A model generated the notes under the pieces. That model ran no database searches. It was given only the letters and a program-made list of their open reading frames with translations, and was not told where the DNA came from. From Prolixibacteraceae bacterium (GTDB lineage: Bacteria; Bacteroidota; Bacteroidia; Bacteroidales; Prolixibacteraceae): DNA of 9,867 bases. The number at the start of each line of letters is the position of its first letter. Within the stretch, counting starts at the first letter, position 1. Positions 1-7,517 of this stretch are shown piece after piece. Both the position numbers and the translations under genes were made by a program. The stretch covers positions 1 to 9,867 of the forward strand of contig JAGODU010000147.1 in NCBI GenBank assembly GCA_017998095.1, written 5' to 3'.

Positions 1-429
1 ATGGTTGAAGGCAGCATTGGACGAGAGATTCCGATTGCACCTCAAAGATTTGCCTCTTTTATGATAGCCTTAAGGGATTTTCTTGCAAATCCAATTTTAG
101 GTTTAGGAGGTGTGGCTGAGGCTAGCTGGACAAGAAAAATTGGAGCAAATGTATCAACAATTACAGGCCTTGGGAATCTTTTAGCCCAACATGGCTTGGT
201 TGGCTTGACCATTTTTATTATATCATTGTATAAGTCATCCCGATTTTATTCCATGACATTCAATTTTAGGGGAACAACTCTATTTTTCATAATAATTATC
301 TTTATATCTATAAGTTATACTATAATTCTCTTGCCGCTTTTGATGATATTCTGGATGTTTAAGTTATTCACTCCCAATAGGATTAACGACAAAGATTTTA
401 CTATATCGGAAACATTAAACCCGGTTTAA
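1..429 (+). CDS. O-antigen polymerase/ligase-like (Wzy-type) membrane protein, C-terminal part
   Basis: This is the 3' end of a polytopic membrane protein; the frame is open from the first base, so the ATG there is probably an internal Met. The visible 142 residues begin with a hydrophilic loop holding an Arg (residue 17, in PQRFAS) and the segment NPILGLG (30-36). A hydrophobic stretch follows at about 56-77 (GNLLAQHGLVGLTIF), then a charged turn, then a long hydrophobic region at about 90-121 and a polar tail. An Arg-bearing periplasmic loop followed by a P-x-x-G-x-G motif and then N-x-x-x-x-x-x-G-x-x-G is the typical C-terminal layout of Wzy polymerases and WaaL ligases. These act at the inner membrane, joining lipid-linked repeat units or transferring glycan to an acceptor. 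Family members usually have about 400 residues, so roughly two thirds is missing upstream. Polymerase and ligase cannot be told apart from this fragment. Confidence 0.72.
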   Translation: MVEGSIGREIPIAPQRFASFMIALRDFLANPILGLGGVAEASWTRKIGANVSTITGLGNLLAQHGLVGLTIFIISLYKSSRFYSMTFNFRGTTLFFIIIIFISISYTIILLPLLMIFWMFKLFTPNRINDKDFTISETLNPV

Positions 430-673
430 TATGCAAGTTATAATAAGAGAAAAGATTATTTCTCCCACATTAATGAGCCAGAAAGAAATAACGGCTCCAT
501 TTCTAACAGAACATTTTTAACCATCTGACATGGGATGATTCATAGCAATGTTATTGTTAGCAATCTGCTCAATGTAGGTGGTATGATCATAGAACTGATT
601 GACTCCATTGATATTTGTGACTAATACTATTACACAGAAATAATACGTTGTATTATGATAAATGCGATTCAAC
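430..673 (+). other. Intergenic gap with no confident gene
   Basis: This is the longest gap in the window. Two short + strand ORFs of 29 codons each lie end to end in different frames: 431-520, whose ATG begins one base after the upstream stop, and 535-624. Neither resembles a family I recognise. Weak inverted repeats occur at 447-464 (GAGAAA/TTTCTC) and 475-497 (GAGCC/GGCTC); neither is followed by a clear T-run, so no terminator is called. One 8-base match to the Bacteroidota -7 box TAnnTTTG with one mismatch (GATATTTG, 610-617) lacks a convincing upstream TTTG. The gap could hold a promoter for the downstream genes or the remains of a decayed gene. Confidence 0.4.
640..656. repeat. 17-bp perfect inverted repeat upstream of first glycosyltransferase
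   Basis: The sequence ATAATAC-GTT-GTATTAT is a perfect 7-bp inverted repeat around a 3-base centre. It ends 5 bases before the ATG at 662 and 17 bases before the ATG at 674. It could be an operator-like palindrome or a small RNA hairpin overlapping the translation start region. In AT-rich DNA a repeat of this size can arise by chance, so the assignment is tentative. Confidence 0.3.
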
Positions 674-1906
674 ATGATAAAAAGGGATGCAATTATAATA
701 TTTGGTGACACTTTTACTTTTCCTGAAGGAAACGCAGCTACGAACCGCGTTTATACTTTTGCTAAGGGATTTCATGAGAATGGGATAGAAGTGTTTGTTA
801 TATGTTTTAGAAATGATTATGTTGAAACTGTTGAGGGTGCAGTAAATGGCATTCATTATTATCATACCTTTTATCAGACCAAGCGTAGCAGGTCTTTTAT
901 TAAAAGAAGATTGTTAAAGCTTAATAAGTATTGCAGGACGTTTCGAATCATTCAATCCATCAATAAAAACCATAAAGTATTAGCTATTAATCTATGGACC
1001 AATAGATTGTTGGTACAGGAATATGTTTTTTTATTAAGTCGGGTATTTAGAACAATAGTAATTCATGAACACAGCGAGCATCCTCTGCGTGCTTTTCAAA
1101 AGAATGTTGTTAAAAGAATGTGGGGAGAATTCAAGTCATTTATCGGAACTGGGTTATGTGACGGAATTTTTTGCATTTCGCAATATCTGATAGATTTTTA
1201 CAAAAACAGAAGTGTGAAGGAAGAAAAGATGCTTCTGGTACCCAGTACTGTAGATACAGAGAGATTTACTGGTATTGGTGTCTCACCACTATCTTATAAT
1301 TACATTGCATATTGTGGTAGTTTGACAATTGGGAAGGATGGCGTAGACATTTTAATAGACAGCTTCAACCGAATAGCTTCTGAAATAACAGACATTGATT
1401 TAGTTCTTATTGGCAAGGGAGATTCTGAATTTGAGGAGGCTGCCATTAGAAGACAAACTGTTCAGTTGAACTTGGTCAACAGGGTTCATTTTCTCGGCCA
1501 GTTGTCAAGAAAAGATGTCCCTGCTTATCTGGTTGGAGCAAAAGTGCTGGTATTGGCTAGACCGACAAGCATTGTTGCTGATGCTGGATTTCCTTCCAAA
1601 TTGACTGAATACCTCTCAACAGGAAAGCCAGTGCTTGTTACTCGTGTAGGTGATATTCCCTTATATCTTAAAGATGAAGAAAACGCATTTTTGTCAGAAC
1701 CGGATAGTGCTGAAGCGTTTGCAATTAAATTAAGGTATATTCTGAATAATTATGAGTTTGCATTAGAAGTTGGTGGTAATGGTAAAACATTGACAGAGAC
1801 AGTTTTCAATTATAATTATCAAGCTAAAAGGATGTTGGAATTTATGGAAAAATCGAGGGCAGGTTCTTTACGGACCAAACATATTGAAAGTAGAACAGTT
1901 ATTTGA
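674..1906 (+). CDS. GT4-family glycosyltransferase
   Basis: This encodes a cytoplasmic, membrane-associated retaining glycosyltransferase of GT-B fold, expected to move a sugar from a nucleotide donor to a lipid-linked acceptor. From the ATG at 674 it has 410 residues, normal for GT4. The N-terminal half opens with a beta strand (DAIIIFGDTF) followed by PEGNAATNR, the acceptor-domain glycine loop seen in this group. The C-terminal domain has GSLTIGKDGVDIL (K221 in the usual donor-binding position) and FPSKLTEYLSTGKPVL. In the family E-x7-E signature the second Glu is E312, but the first position is Ala (A304), preceded by Asp303. An in-frame ATG at 662 follows directly after an in-frame TAA (659-661) and would add four residues; I prefer 674 because the protein then starts just before the first strand. 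The 22-bp gap to the CapA-like gene suggests co-transcription. The sugar specificity cannot be read. Confidence 0.88.
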   Translation: MIKRDAIIIFGDTFTFPEGNAATNRVYTFAKGFHENGIEVFVICFRNDYVETVEGAVNGIHYYHTFYQTKRSRSFIKRRLLKLNKYCRTFRIIQSINKNHKVLAINLWTNRLLVQEYVFLLSRVFRTIVIHEHSEHPLRAFQKNVVKRMWGEFKSFIGTGLCDGIFCISQYLIDFYKNRSVKEEKMLLVPSTVDTERFTGIGVSPLSYNYIAYCGSLTIGKDGVDILIDSFNRIASEITDIDLVLIGKGDSEFEEAAIRRQTVQLNLVNRVHFLGQLSRKDVPAYLVGAKVLVLARPTSIVADAGFPSKLTEYLSTGKPVLVTRVGDIPLYLKDEENAFLSEPDSAEAFAIKLRYILNNYEFALEVGGNGKTLTETVFNYNYQAKRMLEFMEKSRAGSLRTKHIESRTVI

Positions 1907-1928
1907 TTATGATTATATCTGACTGTAC

Positions 1929-2936
1929 ATGGATAATAATAAGATTCTTCTGTTTTTAGGTGATGTAGTTCCGTATAAGTCGTTTAAATTCAGGAATGAT
2001 TTACAAACTGTAATTAATCTAGAATGCCCGATAATAAAGGGTGGTATACCGGAAGAGGGGAAAATCAATCTCAAGGTTTCTGAAAACTACCTGGCTGCTA
2101 TATTTGGTGAAAATCTGCTTTGTGTTAATATTGGTAATAACCATATCCTTGATTATGGGACTGAAGGTGTAGACTCGACATTAAATGAGCTAAACGGACT
2201 TAAGATCCCCTATTTTGGTCTAAGCAGTAGTAGTGATTCCAGTTATTGTCCTCTGATTATTAATAAGGCAGGTATAAACATAGCCTTTATTTCGGCTGTC
2301 TGTTCATCAACATCACCACTAGTCGAGGTTGGTAATACTTACAAGATTAACGAATTAGAAGAGGATGCTTTAATTCATGAAATCTCCCGGATAAGGCCTT
2401 TGGTTACAAGACTTGTCGTTTATATACATTGGGGAACGGAGGAATCTTCTTATCCGAATCCTCGGGACATTTTAATCGCGAGACGGCTCATTGACAATGG
2501 CGTAGACATAGTAATTGGTAGTCATGCTCATGCACCTCAGCCAGTGGAACGCTATGGGAATGGTATTATAGCATATAATCTGGGTAATTTCATCATGCCA
2601 AGCCTCAAAGATGTCCCCTCCTATTATTCCGAAAATGGCGAAGCTCAATCTACCTACAATAAGAAAAAAATGCTATGGAATAGAATCTCATGGGGTGTTG
2701 CGATTAATTTGGAGGACTTAAATTACAAGGTTGTGAAGTATATGCCGTTCTTTAACCGAATAGTAAGACTACCTATTACACCATTGGACCGTTATCTTAA
2801 GATGAGAATTATTATTACCGATGAATCATACAGTTCCAAAATGAGCAGGCATTTAAAAAGAAGAGCATTATACCGATATATAATGGATTTCATACAAAAT
2901 CCTCATGTACCACAGAAACTAAAAAGGATTCTATGA
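1929..2936 (+). CDS. CapA-family (PGA_cap) metallophosphatase-like protein
   Basis: This is a 335-residue protein of the CapA/PgsA family, a calcineurin-like metal-dependent fold known from poly-gamma-glutamate capsule systems and many glycan loci. Expected metal-centre motifs appear in order: GDV (11-13), NLE (30-32), NNHILDYG (70-77), HWGTEE (167-172), GSHAHAPQ (197-204) and YNLGNF (216-221). All the Asp, His, Asn and Glu residues needed for a catalytic centre seem present. The start is well fixed: an in-frame TGA lies at 1920-1922 and this is the first ATG after it. There is no signal peptide or membrane anchor, since the catalytic strand starts at residue 5, so unlike classical CapA it looks cytoplasmic. 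Its stop overlaps the next start (ATGA), coupling it to the ATP-grasp gene. CapB- and CapC-like genes are not in the window, so a role in poly-glutamate synthesis is not supported; glycan modification or hydrolysis of a phosphorylated intermediate is inferred. Confidence 0.88.
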   Translation: MDNNKILLFLGDVVPYKSFKFRNDLQTVINLECPIIKGGIPEEGKINLKVSENYLAAIFGENLLCVNIGNNHILDYGTEGVDSTLNELNGLKIPYFGLSSSSDSSYCPLIINKAGINIAFISAVCSSTSPLVEVGNTYKINELEEDALIHEISRIRPLVTRLVVYIHWGTEESSYPNPRDILIARRLIDNGVDIVIGSHAHAPQPVERYGNGIIAYNLGNFIMPSLKDVPSYYSENGEAQSTYNKKKMLWNRISWGVAINLEDLNYKVVKYMPFFNRIVRLPITPLDRYLKMRIIITDESYSSKMSRHLKRRALYRYIMDFIQNPHVPQKLKRIL

Positions 2937-3988
2937 AGGTTGGATTTCTTTTAAATTCGGACAGCAGAAGTTTCCCTATAGGCTATAGTGAAAAATTCCG
3001 CGAGATAATGGACCTCAATGCTATTCCATATGTGTTGATTGATCCAAACTCCAATGCCATGTTTGATGAATTGGCAGACTGTACTCATTTTCTGTTTAGG
3101 CATTCTCAGGGAGACACTGATATGATGCTATATGATTCTTTATTTTATATTGCAAAAAATATCTACAATCTGAAATGCTCTCCTGATTATGAAACCTATT
3201 GGCCATACGAAAATAAAATCAAGGAATATTATTTGTTGAGGAGTAGTGGATTCCCGGTTGTTGAGACAAATGTATTCTGGGACTATGACCTGGCATTTAA
3301 ATTTTTGAAAACCAGCAGCTTTCCCCTGGTTGTTAAAATGTACAAAGGTGCTAGTTCTCACAATGTAGTCAAAATAAAATCGGTTAAAGAGGGCAAAAGA
3401 ATAATTGACCGTATCTTTAATGAAGGTCTAAGATTTGGACAATTGCCTGGCAAATCAAATCTCTTTTCATTATCAAACATTGGTTTTCCTGCTTATGTGC
3501 GCAAGAAAATCAGATCCATCTTGGTTTTTTTGGGATTTCTGAGAAGGGGTATTCCTTATTCAGAATGGCAGTTACAAAAGGATGCAATCATTTTTCAAAA
3601 ATTTTTGCCTGGAAATACATTTGACACTAGGGTGACAGTGATTGGCAAGAGAGCTTTTGCATTCCGAAGATATGTGAGAGCTAATGATTTCAGGGCTTCA
3701 GGCAGCGGTTTAATAGACACGAATCCTGTTGAAATAGACTTACGTTGCATTAGTCTCGCATTTGAAGTATCTGAAAGGTTGAAATTTGAGACAATGGCTT
3801 ATGATTTCATTTATGATGAGGAACGGCAACCGAAAATATGTGAGATCAGTTATTGTTTTGACCACAGAGTCGTAAGAAATTGTCCCGGATATTGGGATGA
3901 GCAATTATCATGGCATGAGGGCCAAAATTGGCCTCAATATTACCAGTTAATAGATTTTTTACAGCTTGAAGATCTTCAGACTGTTTGA
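2933..3988 (+). CDS. ATP-grasp (RimK-like) ligase-like protein
   Basis: This 351-residue protein has ATP-grasp organisation. An N-terminal pre-ATP-grasp region (about 1-90) is followed by the nucleotide-binding part: PLVVKMYKGASSHNVVKI (131-148, with K135 and the Gly-rich small loop) and IIFQKFLPG (219-227), the hinge that contacts adenine. DTRVTVIG (231-238) and NDFRASGSG (251-259) come next, then D291 and EISY (304-307) in the metal site. ATP-grasp ligases join a carboxylate to an amine or thiol via an acylphosphate. The third metal ligand, usually Asn in an E-x-N motif, is Ser here; I have the impression that EISY recurs in glycan-locus relatives, but cannot verify it. A short hydrophobic stretch (193-203) flanked by Arg and Lys may touch the membrane. 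The ATG overlaps the CapA stop, so the two are probably translated together. A likely role is attaching an amino acid or other acid to an amino sugar; substrate unknown. Confidence 0.82.
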   Translation: MKVGFLLNSDSRSFPIGYSEKFREIMDLNAIPYVLIDPNSNAMFDELADCTHFLFRHSQGDTDMMLYDSLFYIAKNIYNLKCSPDYETYWPYENKIKEYYLLRSSGFPVVETNVFWDYDLAFKFLKTSSFPLVVKMYKGASSHNVVKIKSVKEGKRIIDRIFNEGLRFGQLPGKSNLFSLSNIGFPAYVRKKIRSILVFLGFLRRGIPYSEWQLQKDAIIFQKFLPGNTFDTRVTVIGKRAFAFRRYVRANDFRASGSGLIDTNPVEIDLRCISLAFEVSERLKFETMAYDFIYDEERQPKICEISYCFDHRVVRNCPGYWDEQLSWHEGQNWPQYYQLIDFLQLEDLQTV

Positions 3989-4043
3989 TCTTTCATTTTC
4001 CATTATCGGACGTCTGTTGGCTAATACAAAAAATAAACAGGAC

Positions 4044-4049
4044 AAAAGG
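4044..4049 (+). promoter_or_regulatory. Ribosome binding site that decides a start
   Basis: The purine run AAAAGG lies seven bases before the ATG at 4057. It is the clearest Shine-Dalgarno-like site in the window. It supports 4057 over the in-frame TTG at 3985, which overlaps the preceding stop and would add 24 residues without similarity to glycosyltransferase N-termini. Confidence 0.5.
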
Positions 4050-4056
4050 TAATAAA

Positions 4057-5199
4057 ATGGGCATGTTTTCTAAAATTAGAGTGTGCTATATACTATCTCA
4101 TCTTCCACAAGGTGGGGCTGAGCGTCAAACTATGAACCTGATCAAGGCTCTTGACCCTTCCAGATATGATATTACTATTGTTTTATACGCCAATACAGAA
4201 ATTTTTTACAAGGAAATTCTAGAGTTGCCAATCCGTTTATTAGTTCATCAGCCTTCCAGTGTTTGTAAATTGTTTAGAGATATTACAAATGCCCTGTTTC
4301 TGCGTAGGGTCCTTGCTGAAAATGATTTCGATGTATTGCATACATTATTGTTTCACAATGGTTTTTGGGTGCGCCTTGTTGCTCCGCGTAAATATAACCA
4401 AAGAATTATATACTCAATACGTAATAACCTTAATGATGGGCCTAGATTCTATTTGTTCTTTGAGAGATTATTAATTCGAAGATCATATGTAATCACTAAC
4501 AGCAATAAGGCAAGGAATCAGTTTATATTATTGGTCGGGAATAAATACAATCATAAATTATTCAATATTTATAATGGTTATGATCTTCTGAAGTTCAATT
4601 TGGATGAACAAACTCCATTAGGTGAGAAAATAATTATCGGTACAGTCGGCAGGCAGGTTCCTCAAAAGAATCAAATCCAGATACTTGAAGCAATAAACCA
4701 GATAACAAAAAAACACAGAGTGCATTTTTTCATTATTGGAGACAAGTCGTATGATTCATTTATAACTAATGAGAATTATGTGAATAGTAATAATCTGCAG
4801 AGTTGTGTTACAATAATGGACTCCCAACCGGAAATAGAAAGATATTATTGGCAGTTCAATATCTTTGTTTTATCCTCTATTTATGAGGGTTGCCCAAATG
4901 TTTTGTTTGAAGCGATGCTAGCTAGATGTCTGTGCATTGTATCCAAAGGAGCAAATTCTGATCATTTCGTCATTGATGGCATTAATGGGTTGGTTTACGA
5001 TGGTTCTACTTCGATGCTAACAAAAAAGCTTGAAGCTGCCATTGAACTTTTGCAAAGTGAGAATGGTAATAGTATAATTGAAAATGGACATCGCTATGCT
5101 CGTGAGAATTTTTCGATGCATCAAATGGTCAATAATTACGAATCAATCTATAAAATGATAGTAAAAACTAAGAGTAATCAAGGTAGATATGATCAATGA
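4057..5199 (+). CDS. GT4-family glycosyltransferase
   Basis: This 380-residue protein is a GT-B fold glycosyltransferase. After the first strand (VCYILSHL) comes QGGAERQ (GGAER at 19-23), a hallmark of many GT4 enzymes in capsule and O-antigen loci. The donor domain carries IGTVGRQVPQKNQ, with R199 and K204 in the usual phosphate-binding positions, and YEGCPNVLFEAM, a full E-x7-E signature (E277 and E285). The reading frame extends back to a TTG at 3985 that overlaps the ATP-grasp stop, but an AAAAGG site before 4057 and the protein alignment favour 4057; the ATG at 4063 is also possible. A 68-bp gap separates it from the ATP-grasp gene. It probably adds one sugar of the repeat unit in the cytoplasm. 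The donor sugar and linkage cannot be told from the sequence. Confidence 0.9.
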   Translation: MGMFSKIRVCYILSHLPQGGAERQTMNLIKALDPSRYDITIVLYANTEIFYKEILELPIRLLVHQPSSVCKLFRDITNALFLRRVLAENDFDVLHTLLFHNGFWVRLVAPRKYNQRIIYSIRNNLNDGPRFYLFFERLLIRRSYVITNSNKARNQFILLVGNKYNHKLFNIYNGYDLLKFNLDEQTPLGEKIIIGTVGRQVPQKNQIQILEAINQITKKHRVHFFIIGDKSYDSFITNENYVNSNNLQSCVTIMDSQPEIERYYWQFNIFVLSSIYEGCPNVLFEAMLARCLCIVSKGANSDHFVIDGINGLVYDGSTSMLTKKLEAAIELLQSENGNSIIENGHRYARENFSMHQMVNNYESIYKMIVKTKSNQGRYDQ

Positions 5200-5220
5200 T
5201 ATAAGGTTTATATATATCAT
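5196..5220 (+). repeat. 8-bp inverted repeat spanning a stop codon
   Basis: ATGATATA (5196-5203) pairs perfectly with TATATCAT (5213-5220) around a 9-base loop, placing a potential AU-rich hairpin on the stop codon of the preceding glycosyltransferase gene. No T-run follows, so it is not a typical intrinsic terminator. It could affect the relative expression of the next gene or be a chance repeat in AT-rich DNA. Confidence 0.25.
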
Positions 5221-5260
5221 ATCAGCCTGGCCTGAATTAGTTAGGTTTTAATGCTTTTTC

Positions 5261-7474
5261 ATGGGAAATATCAGAAATAGTATTAATAGCGAGCATTCTA
5301 ATCCAGGACGGAGTTCAACTTCATTTAACGCCTGGGGAATTATGATAGTAATAGTAGTGGTAATTATGGTAGCCTCACTGTTACTTTTTATAATTATAGG
5401 TTACATCTCTGAGAAAAAAAGGTCTTCATATTTACCTGCATTTACCAGGGGATCAAGGTTAAAGTTATCAGAAGATTATCAGGCAAGGGTATTAAATAAT
5501 CAGTGGTACAAGCTAAGAGTATCAAATTCTGGCTCTGTACAGGTTGAAAACATGAATGGAGAGATTATTCTTGCAGAGCTTATCTATTATTATGAATATG
5601 ATGATGAGCAAAATGGCAACTTCTTACAGAACACTTCAGTCATTATTTGTAATGACAGTGTAGTAACCATAAGGGGTTGGGCAGATAATGATGTAGACGT
5701 AAGCATTTCATTGACAGTTTGCCAAAGCCGACCTAAAATGAATGTTGAGGTAAATACTTCTTATAAAAGCCACAAAACCGTTTATAGGGAATCGTTAGTT
5801 GCGTTATTTAAATCACGGGTATCTGAAGTATATTTAAAAAATTCAGAAATTGATCGAAGACCTTTAGCCAAGGAGTATTGGGTAGATAAACATGGGGTGA
5901 AATTTGGAGAGGGTGATATCTCTGCACTAATCTATCATACCCCTGATGTTTCATCTGTTCAAGTGCAAAGACAAAATAATCTGCTGTATGTAAACCTCGA
6001 CTATGTTAAAGATCACCCTTTTATTAGAATACCCTTTCAGGAAGATGGCGAGGGTAAATGGATTGACATATCTGCCTCAAAGTACAAACCTGGTGATGAA
6101 AAGGTTAATAAATTCGCATTGCATTTTGGATTTGTTCCCGAGGTTCTTCCAAGGTTAATGCCTGTACCAGGAGGTTATCTTGCGGGATACATCTTCACTG
6201 AGCATGCTGATAAGGGGAACCTGCGTACTCATCGGGCAGCATACTTCGGATCAGAAAGCATTATTTGCTCAGAGGATGCAGTAGGTGGATTTTGCGGACA
6301 TCAGATTCCTGTAACAAAGAGTGTTTTTTTCGATGAATTTGATGATGGACTGAACTGTCAGGCGGATAGTTCTGATAACGAAAGGGAATACCTTGCTTTT
6401 TTGGATCAGATTTATGCCTTAGGTAGTGAATTATGCCTGCATACTCCTGAGGCAGGGAACTCAACCCGAAATATTATGGAAGAAAGCATGAAGTTCATGG
6501 AAAAACGTTATAATTCCCGTAGCTGGATTGATCACGGGATGTATACGGGCAATACTAACAGGGAGGCATTTTCAGCAGACGGACTAGATCCTTCTTCCAG
6601 TTATTATGCCGCTGATTTATGGGAAAAATATAATATAAACTACTTTTGGAGTCCTGCGGTTGAAGCTCTGAGGTTTTCTAGTCCTGAACCCTCACTTAAG
6701 AGATCATTAATGAAGTTTAAACCTAAAGAATTTTTTACCGAATTATGCTCGAGATATAGCTTTTTAAAAATTTATGGAGATAATAATTTGTTTGAGAGAT
6801 TGTTTAGAATTATACACGGAAATCTTCCAATGCTCGAATTGAATTCCCAGAGACCATTTATGGGGGATGCATTTCCTACTCCTTTATTTTGGCAAAACCC
6901 AACATATTCAAAGCAATTTTATTCCTGGACCACGGAATTCGTTTATTATGGAGTCACACGCCACATGGATTCGGCAAATATGATTTCTGAGCAGCGCCAA
7001 CTTGACAAATTGATTAAAAATCGGGGGATATTCTTCAATCACGGATATTTTGTAAGAAATGCTGAAAGTGATGATATACTTTACTTACATGATGGGAGGT
7101 TGACTATTAATCCATATTTTGATACACTGTTAATGTATATGGATAATAAGCGTGATAATGGAAACCTCCTTTTAACAACTGTCAGGGATTTTTTAGATTA
7201 TAGACTGCAGATTGAAAATATAGTATTTGATTATAAACCAGATGGTTCTATCGATATTATGAACAAAAATCAATTTGAAGTAAAGGAGTTAGCACTGGCC
7301 ATTAAAACTGATGCTGACAACATTAACTTGAAAGGGACGAAGTTCTGCTCAAAGAAGGACAAGTACGATACAATAATATGGTTCAATATGCCAGCCGAAA
7401 CCTCAGTCAATCTAACAATAAGCAAAAGAGAAATGAACGAAGACAAGTGTCTGCTTCAGTCTCAGACCAGTTGA
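5261..7474 (+). CDS. Membrane-anchored polysaccharide-deacetylase-fold-like protein
   Basis: This 737-residue protein begins with a short polar segment and one strong transmembrane helix (about 25-49), then a large soluble part. Residues about 55-300 look beta-rich. The middle has motifs reminiscent of the glycoside hydrolase/deacetylase barrel: IFTEHAD (311-317), LHTPEAG (393-399), SWIDHG (421-426) and NYFWSP (460-465). FNHGYF (592-597) follows, then a C-terminal segment rich in INPYFD- and DGSIDI-type strands. The candidate catalytic residues D317, H394, E397, D424, H425 and H594 are inferred, and the canonical second His of H-S-x-x-H is absent (Ala398). The start is forced: an in-frame TAA lies at 5249-5251. 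Basic residues flank the helix on both sides (R5 and R17 before, KKR at 52-54 after), so topology is uncertain. It sits just before a WalW-like deacetylase, fitting a role in glycan trimming or modification. I do not recognise a named family with certainty. Confidence 0.62.
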   Translation: MGNIRNSINSEHSNPGRSSTSFNAWGIMIVIVVVIMVASLLLFIIIGYISEKKRSSYLPAFTRGSRLKLSEDYQARVLNNQWYKLRVSNSGSVQVENMNGEIILAELIYYYEYDDEQNGNFLQNTSVIICNDSVVTIRGWADNDVDVSISLTVCQSRPKMNVEVNTSYKSHKTVYRESLVALFKSRVSEVYLKNSEIDRRPLAKEYWVDKHGVKFGEGDISALIYHTPDVSSVQVQRQNNLLYVNLDYVKDHPFIRIPFQEDGEGKWIDISASKYKPGDEKVNKFALHFGFVPEVLPRLMPVPGGYLAGYIFTEHADKGNLRTHRAAYFGSESIICSEDAVGGFCGHQIPVTKSVFFDEFDDGLNCQADSSDNEREYLAFLDQIYALGSELCLHTPEAGNSTRNIMEESMKFMEKRYNSRSWIDHGMYTGNTNREAFSADGLDPSSSYYAADLWEKYNINYFWSPAVEALRFSSPEPSLKRSLMKFKPKEFFTELCSRYSFLKIYGDNNLFERLFRIIHGNLPMLELNSQRPFMGDAFPTPLFWQNPTYSKQFYSWTTEFVYYGVTRHMDSANMISEQRQLDKLIKNRGIFFNHGYFVRNAESDDILYLHDGRLTINPYFDTLLMYMDNKRDNGNLLLTTVRDFLDYRLQIENIVFDYKPDGSIDIMNKNQFEVKELALAIKTDADNINLKGTKFCSKKDKYDTIIWFNMPAETSVNLTISKREMNEDKCLLQSQTS

Positions 7475-7517
7475 TTTTTGTGAGACAGAAAAGGATAAGA
7501 AAGTATAAATCATAAGT

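Noticed and set aside
447..497. Possible terminator after the polymerase fragment
   Set aside because: The stems are only 5-6 bp with loops of 6-13 bases and no T-run follows directly.
517..865. Overlapping minus-strand ORFs of 64 and 70 codons
   Set aside because: They overlap the gap and the start of a well-supported + strand glycosyltransferase; their translations show no domain pattern and look like shadows of AT-rich sequence.
3920..3933. Inverted repeat GGCCAA-AA-TTGGCC near the end of the ATP-grasp gene
   Set aside because: It is inside the coding sequence, is followed by no T-run, and is short enough to be chance.
3985..4056. N-terminal extension of the second GT4 from a TTG at 3985
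   Set aside because: The codon is TTG, not ATG; the 24 extra residues do not resemble a GT4 N-terminus, and a better start with AAAAGG upstream exists at 4057.
5242..5249. TAGGTTTT as a possible -7 promoter element before the anchored-protein gene
   Set aside because: It departs from TAnnTTTG at the last base, lies only 11 bp from the start codon and has no TTTG element at the expected upstream distance.
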